The notes beneath the pieces were generated by a model that had not been told where the DNA came from, made no database searches, and worked only from the letters and a program-made list of their open reading frames with translations. 64,000 nucleotides of DNA from the NCBI RefSeq assembly GCF_014192575.1, contig NZ_JACHYC010000009.1, positions 1-64,000 on the forward strand. Direction: 5' to 3'. Made by a program: the position numbers and the translations under genes. Shown here one piece after another: positions 60,282-64,000 of the stretch. Source of the stretch: Variovorax sp. Sphag1AA (GTDB lineage Bacteria > Pseudomonadota > Gammaproteobacteria > Burkholderiales > Burkholderiaceae_C). Positions within the stretch are counted from its first letter, which is position 1. Each line of letters begins with the position of its first letter.

Positions 60282-60306
60282 TGCGGGCCGTCAGCGACGG
60301 CCCGCA
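60282..60306 (+). terminator. stable hairpin after the ABC importer operon
   Basis: TGCGGGCCGTC and GACGGCCCGCA form a perfect 11-bp stem around an AGC loop just after the binding-protein gene. There is no T-run, but its position between the operon and the LacI gene fits a terminator or attenuating structure. Confidence 0.7.
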
Positions 60307-60332
60307 GGTTCAGCATTTGATGTAATAGACGT

Positions 60333-61502
60333 ATGACAGGTACAAAGGCCAAGCAAAGGAGCGCAGTCACTCTCAGGCAGGTTGCGGCCGCAGCGAACGT
60401 TCATCTTTCGACGGCCTCTCGGGCCATGAACCCGAAGACAAGGTCGATGATCGGCGCGGATGTGGTCAAGGAGGTCCTGGCCACCGCGGCGAAGCTTGGT
60501 TACCACTACGACACTGCAGCTGGCAGCTTGCGCAGCGGCACGTCCCATATGGTCGGGTTCGTGGTGCCCAACATCGGAAGTCCGGTTTTCGCACCGATGC
60601 TTGCAGGGCTCTCCAAGCGGCTCAAGCGCGAATCGTATTCGGTCATCACCGTGGAAGTGGGCAACACCACCGCCGGTGAACTGGAACTTGTTTCCGAGCT
60701 CTCGTCCCGCCGCATGGACGGGCTCATCCTCGCGACCGCACATCGGCAGGATCCGCTGGTTACCTATTGCGTCGACAACGGAATCTCGGCGGTGCTCGTC
60801 AACCGGGCCGAAGAGCATTCGCGGCTATCGGCTGCGGTCACCAACGATCTCGAGGCCATGCGCTTGGCTGTGGACCACCTCGTGAGTCTGGGTCACAGAA
60901 AGATCGGACACATCGCCGGTCCGCAGGATCTGTCCACCGGCTATCTTCGTCTGGCAGGATTTCGGCTCGCGCAGGCTGCGCATGGACTGGACACGGACAA
61001 GGCGTTCATTGAAGAAGCTGCCTCCTTCGATCGGCAAGGAGGACATACGGCAGCACTCAGGCTGCTGGATCGCATTCCCGATCTCACGGCCATTGCCGTC
61101 GCGTCCGACTTGCTGGCACTTGGCGCGTACGACGCACTGAGACAGCGAGGCTTGCGCTGCCCGGAAGACGTATCGATCGTGGGCCAGAACGACATGCCGT
61201 TCATTGACCTGGTATCCCCGCCCATGACCACGGTGCGTGTGGATTTCGAGGAGATGGGCGCAACCGCCGCCGAACTTCTCCTGCAGACGATGAGCCGGCA
61301 AGACCAGCCGTTGCGGAACATTGTGCTTTCGCCGTCGCTTGTGGTTCGATCATCCACCCAGCAGGTGACCAACAGTCGCCGTCCGCATTCCGGGCCAGAC
61401 ATCGCCGCGTCGCCCGCGAACGACGTGGGCGGGACATCCGTTCCTCCCCGCAAACCAGTTCGGCGCAACGGGCCATTGAAAAGCGGCAACTACGGCGGCT
61501 GA
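60333..61502 (+). CDS. LacI-family transcriptional regulator of the importer/amidohydrolase locus
   Basis: The 389-residue regulator has the LacI HTH and hinge (TLRQVAAAANVHLSTASRAM, residues about 13-32, then VVKEVLATAAKLGYHYDTAA) and a periplasmic-binding-like sensor domain (GFVVPNIGSPVFAPMLAGLS; LGHRKIGHIAGPQDLSTGYL; VAIASDLLALG-like VASDLLALGAYDALRQRG). A ~45-residue basic, Pro-rich tail follows the usual end. It most probably binds the two ATGCAACC-type palindromes at 57349 and 57483 and responds to the transported or degraded compound. It lies just downstream of the importer operon. No operator copy is seen before its own start. Confidence 0.9.
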   Translation: MTGTKAKQRSAVTLRQVAAAANVHLSTASRAMNPKTRSMIGADVVKEVLATAAKLGYHYDTAAGSLRSGTSHMVGFVVPNIGSPVFAPMLAGLSKRLKRESYSVITVEVGNTTAGELELVSELSSRRMDGLILATAHRQDPLVTYCVDNGISAVLVNRAEEHSRLSAAVTNDLEAMRLAVDHLVSLGHRKIGHIAGPQDLSTGYLRLAGFRLAQAAHGLDTDKAFIEEAASFDRQGGHTAALRLLDRIPDLTAIAVASDLLALGAYDALRQRGLRCPEDVSIVGQNDMPFIDLVSPPMTTVRVDFEEMGATAAELLLQTMSRQDQPLRNIVLSPSLVVRSSTQQVTNSRRPHSGPDIAASPANDVGGTSVPPRKPVRRNGPLKSGNYGG

Positions 61503-61670
61503 ACCGGGATCTCCCGCATCTGCGCCAGAGCCCAAGCTCACGCCTGGAAGAGTCGCTGCGTAGCGAAGGTGATTGCGAGTAGCCGAACGTCGCAATGAAG
61601 AGATGCATCTTCAGCGGTTCCTTCCTGAAAAATTTCCCACCCCGGCACGACTGCTGGAGTGGGAGACACG

Positions 61671-64000
61671 TCAGAACAAGTACCTGAACTGAAGGATGCC
61701 GGCATTGGAGCGGTATCCACTCGCGTACTCGCCGTCGTACGCAAAGGTGAGCTCCTTGCCCCCGCCCAATGCCAGTGTGGCACCCAGTTGGACCTTGGCG
61801 CGCCGGGACGGAACACTGGACGCGGCCTCGAACGGCGGCACACCGAAGCTGCCCGCCCAGCCCTGCAAATGCGCTTGGCCCGTCGCGCGACCGTCGCTCG
61901 CCACGATTGCGCCGACAGCCGCAAACCCACGCAGATCCGCGCCCCCGATCGTCACCTGGTGGCTGCCGAGTTCCAGCATCGGCGAGGCCGCGAAGAAGTT
62001 CTGTGCGTTGCTGTCCATCTGAAGATTGAGCGCGCCCGCGCCCGATTCAGCGTAGTTGCCGGTTCGAACGCGCACGGCGTGCAGGTCCAGGTACGGCCGC
62101 AGGTAGAACCCGTCTGTTGGGACGCTGTAGGCGATTCGCGCATGCAGGCCGGCATGCCACATGTCGAACTCGCCCCTGGCCTGTGCGTGAATCTGGGCAA
62201 AGGCAATCTGACGGGCGTCGTCATAGCGACCGTATCCCAGGTCGGCGGAGCCCGCGATGGTCCACGGTCCGGATGCGTACTTCAGCGCACCGGCGACCGA
62301 GAGATTGTTCCCATCAATGCGGTGGTCCACCCCGTTGGCCTGCAGTTGCTCGCTCACATAGGCGATCGCGCCCCCTGCGAACCAGTTCCCGCCAATCCGC
62401 CGCTGGAGGCCGGCTTGCAGGCCGGTGTCGGACAGGCGGAAGCCGAGTTCGTCGCTTGTCGCGTTGCGCGTGGTGCGGCTGTCGACGACGCGCGCCCAGT
62501 TGCAATCGGCCTCCGGCGCGAGCTCGCCCATGGTCTCGGGGCCAGCGCAGCGCGCAGTGTTCATGCGCTCGGTCAGCGAGATGCTGCCGGCCATACGCGT
62601 CAGGCTGGCGCTTTGGAGCAGCTCGCCCGAGAGATTGTCCAACGCGCGCGCGTAGGCCGGCAGCGAAGTCAGGGTGGACAACTGCGCGTACACCGCGCCT
62701 TGCGCGGGCGTCACGCCCGCACCGAAGCCCGAGTCCAGATGCAGGGCCAGGGCATTGCGGTTGGCGCCCAGGCCGCCGAGCACCGCCGCCGTGCCGAGTT
62801 TGCTGAACGGCGTGACGCTGAGCGTAGCGCCATCGTCCGCCTTGGCCAACGCGCCGGTTGCCGCGCCGGGGGCCGCCGCGCCGCCCAGCGTGGTGCGATA
62901 GCCGAACAGCAGATTGCCGCCGCCGTCAAGCACCTTCAGCGCGGGGTCCACCGTCAGGCCCTGCGTCGCGCTGAGCACGGTGAACGTGCTCGGCGAGAGT
63001 GTGGTCGGACGCAGCTTCACCGTGCCGGCCAAGCTCGCGCTGCCATCGACCGCGATGGCGTCGTTGCGCCGGCCGATAGTGTCCACGTCGATCACGGTAC
63101 GTCCGCTGGCGGACTGTTCGAGCCGGGCATGCACGCGAGTCTGGCCGAAGGCGCCTCCGCCCACTTCCAGCGTGCCGGCGTTGCTCAGCAGGCCACCGTT
63201 GCCCAGCTCGATGACACTGCCCGCGTTCAATGTGCCGCCCGCTTCGTTTGTCAAGGTGCTGCTGCCCTTGGGCAGGTGGATCGAGCCCGAGATGTTCCCG
63301 CCCGTGATGTTGATGGTCGCCGGCTGGTTGCCGGCAATCGCCACGCCAGCGCCGTTCATCGCGCTGATGAGGCCGCTGTTGTTGATCTGGTTGGTGCCAG
63401 CCCCGTCCACGAAGATGCCGATCCCCGCCGGGTCCTCCGTGCTCACCAAGCTGTTGCTGTCGAGCGAAATGGTCGTGTCGTTCACACCGTTGCCGCGGCT
63501 TTGCACGTAGATGCCGTAGGACTCTGGGCCACCGACCATCAAGGTCGTGTTGGCCAATGAAACGTTGATCGCGCCGGTGCAGGCGCTGCCGGTGCAACCG
63601 GCGTACGGGCTCGCCCCGGCAAACGCCACGCCGTTGCCGTCGCTGGTGCCGAGCAGGCCCCCGCCTCCACCGAACGACTGGGCGAAGACGCCATGCGCCC
63701 GAGTGCCCTCGGTCGAGATGATCGAACCGGTGAGATTCACCGTCACATTGCCGCCCTGCCCGCCTGTGCTCACCGGCGTCGCCTGAATCGCACTCCCGGG
63801 CTTGAATTGCGACACCGCACCGAACAGCCCCCCGCCGCCGCCGATGCTCTGGACCAAGACTCCGGCGGCGCCGTCGCCATTGGTGAAGATGCGGGCGGCC
63901 GTGGCATTGATCGCGACACTGCCGCCGCTGCCCTCGTGCGTCCCTGAGCCGAACAGCGTCGACAGGGCCGTCGGCACGTTGGAGGTTCCTGCCGAAAATC
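61671..64000 (-). CDS. autotransporter, C-terminal part (runs off the window)
   Basis: At least 776 codons are open to the window's right edge and no start codon is certain, so the gene begins beyond 64000. The visible passenger has repeated Gly-rich turns, QSIGGGGGLFG and QSFGGGGGLLG, and Asn/Thr-rich beta-helix rungs. The last ~280 residues form the autotransporter beta-barrel: RVVDSRTTRNATSDELGFRL, then alternating strands such as WTIAGSADLGYGRYDDARQI and a terminal FRYLF ending in Phe, as BAM-inserted barrels do. It is anchored in the outer membrane and displays a beta-helical passenger. Function is unknown. It is convergent with the LacI gene. Confidence 0.92.
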   Translation of the reverse strand, partial: FSAGTSNVPTALSTLFGSGTHEGSGGSVAINATAARIFTNGDGAAGVLVQSIGGGGGLFGAVSQFKPGSAIQATPVSTGGQGGNVTVNLTGSIISTEGTRAHGVFAQSFGGGGGLLGTSDGNGVAFAGASPYAGCTGSACTGAINVSLANTTLMVGGPESYGIYVQSRGNGVNDTTISLDSNSLVSTEDPAGIGIFVDGAGTNQINNSGLISAMNGAGVAIAGNQPATINITGGNISGSIHLPKGSSTLTNEAGGTLNAGSVIELGNGGLLSNAGTLEVGGGAFGQTRVHARLEQSASGRTVIDVDTIGRRNDAIAVDGSASLAGTVKLRPTTLSPSTFTVLSATQGLTVDPALKVLDGGGNLLFGYRTTLGGAAAPGAATGALAKADDGATLSVTPFSKLGTAAVLGGLGANRNALALHLDSGFGAGVTPAQGAVYAQLSTLTSLPAYARALDNLSGELLQSASLTRMAGSISLTERMNTARCAGPETMGELAPEADCNWARVVDSRTTRNATSDELGFRLSDTGLQAGLQRRIGGNWFAGGAIAYVSEQLQANGVDHRIDGNNLSVAGALKYASGPWTIAGSADLGYGRYDDARQIAFAQIHAQARGEFDMWHAGLHARIAYSVPTDGFYLRPYLDLHAVRVRTGNYAESGAGALNLQMDSNAQNFFAASPMLELGSHQVTIGGADLRGFAAVGAIVASDGRATGQAHLQGWAGSFGVPPFEAASSVPSRRAKVQLGATLALGGGKELTFAYDGEYASGYRSNAGILQFRYLF

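Noticed and set aside
61671-64000. Gly-rich repeats as a PE-PGRS or CRISPR-like repeat region
   Set aside because: The repeats are coding beta-helix turns leading into an autotransporter barrel ending in Phe.

Overview
The window is high-GC DNA with dense bacterial genes, short gaps and many ATGA-type overlaps. LysR regulators, tripartite-tricarboxylate (Bug-type) binding proteins, type III CoA-transferases, acyl-CoA dehydrogenases, FNR/ANR-type control and Hsp20 pairs point to a soil or plant-associated betaproteobacterium, probably Burkholderiales (Comamonadaceae, Variovorax-like). This placement is inference from gene content; no rRNA or other marker gene is present. I see no tRNA, CRISPR array, intact insertion sequence or integrase.

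Layout. (1) 0.2-14.3 kb: a redox and hydrolase neighbourhood: NmrA-like SDR, two AhpD-like proteins, bestrophin, a winged-helix/NTPase regulator, LysR, alpha/beta hydrolase, dienelactone hydrolase, cupin, CocE-type hydrolase and acyltransferase. (2) 14.2-25.0 kb: an aromatic-degradation island resembling the lin/pcp hydroquinone branch: two GST-fold proteins (the LinD-like one broken by an in-frame TAG), amidase, nitroreductase, PcpA/LinE-type ring-cleavage dioxygenase, WrbA-type quinone reductase, frameshifted LysR and maleylacetate reductase. Two paralogues of the tryptophan-2,3-dioxygenase (histidyl-haem aromatic oxygenase) fold bracket the set; one has cysteine where the haem-ligand histidine is expected. 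A metallo-beta-lactamase-fold hydrolase is convergent to it. (3) 25.3-37.8 kb: acyl-CoA catabolism. Three transcription units carrying acyl-CoA dehydrogenases, CoA-transferases, an enoyl-CoA hydratase and Bug proteins share one promoter layout (LysR box ATAC-N7-GTAT, then GTATT and a TCCTAG/-10 block at identical spacing), so one LysR probably controls all three. (4) 37.9-38.6 kb: gene remnants. (5) 38.6-45.1 kb: a tripartite ABC efflux operon behind a perfect FNR/ANR box. (6) 45.2-51.5 kb: broken hybrid kinase, two Hsp20 genes, small conserved-looking proteins, a fasciclin lipoprotein, and a divergent MFS/LysR pair. (7) 51.6-61.5 kb: a LacI-controlled divergent locus. One arm encodes an M24-fold protein without the canonical metal ligands, an amidohydrolase-fold protein without its metal histidines, an intact amidohydrolase, an alpha/beta hydrolase and a signal-less periplasmic-binding-protein homologue; the other encodes an ABC importer. 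Two near-identical 16-bp palindromes sit at the two divergent promoters. (8) 61.7-64.0 kb: the C-terminal part of an autotransporter that runs off the window.

The most novel-looking parts are the haem-oxygenase-fold paralogue pair in the hydroquinone-type island, the three-promoter LysR regulon, and the LacI locus pairing two apparent metal-free pseudoenzymes with an active homologue. Several genes carry single-base lesions, mostly in homopolymers. These may reflect real decay or assembly error, and raw reads would decide.
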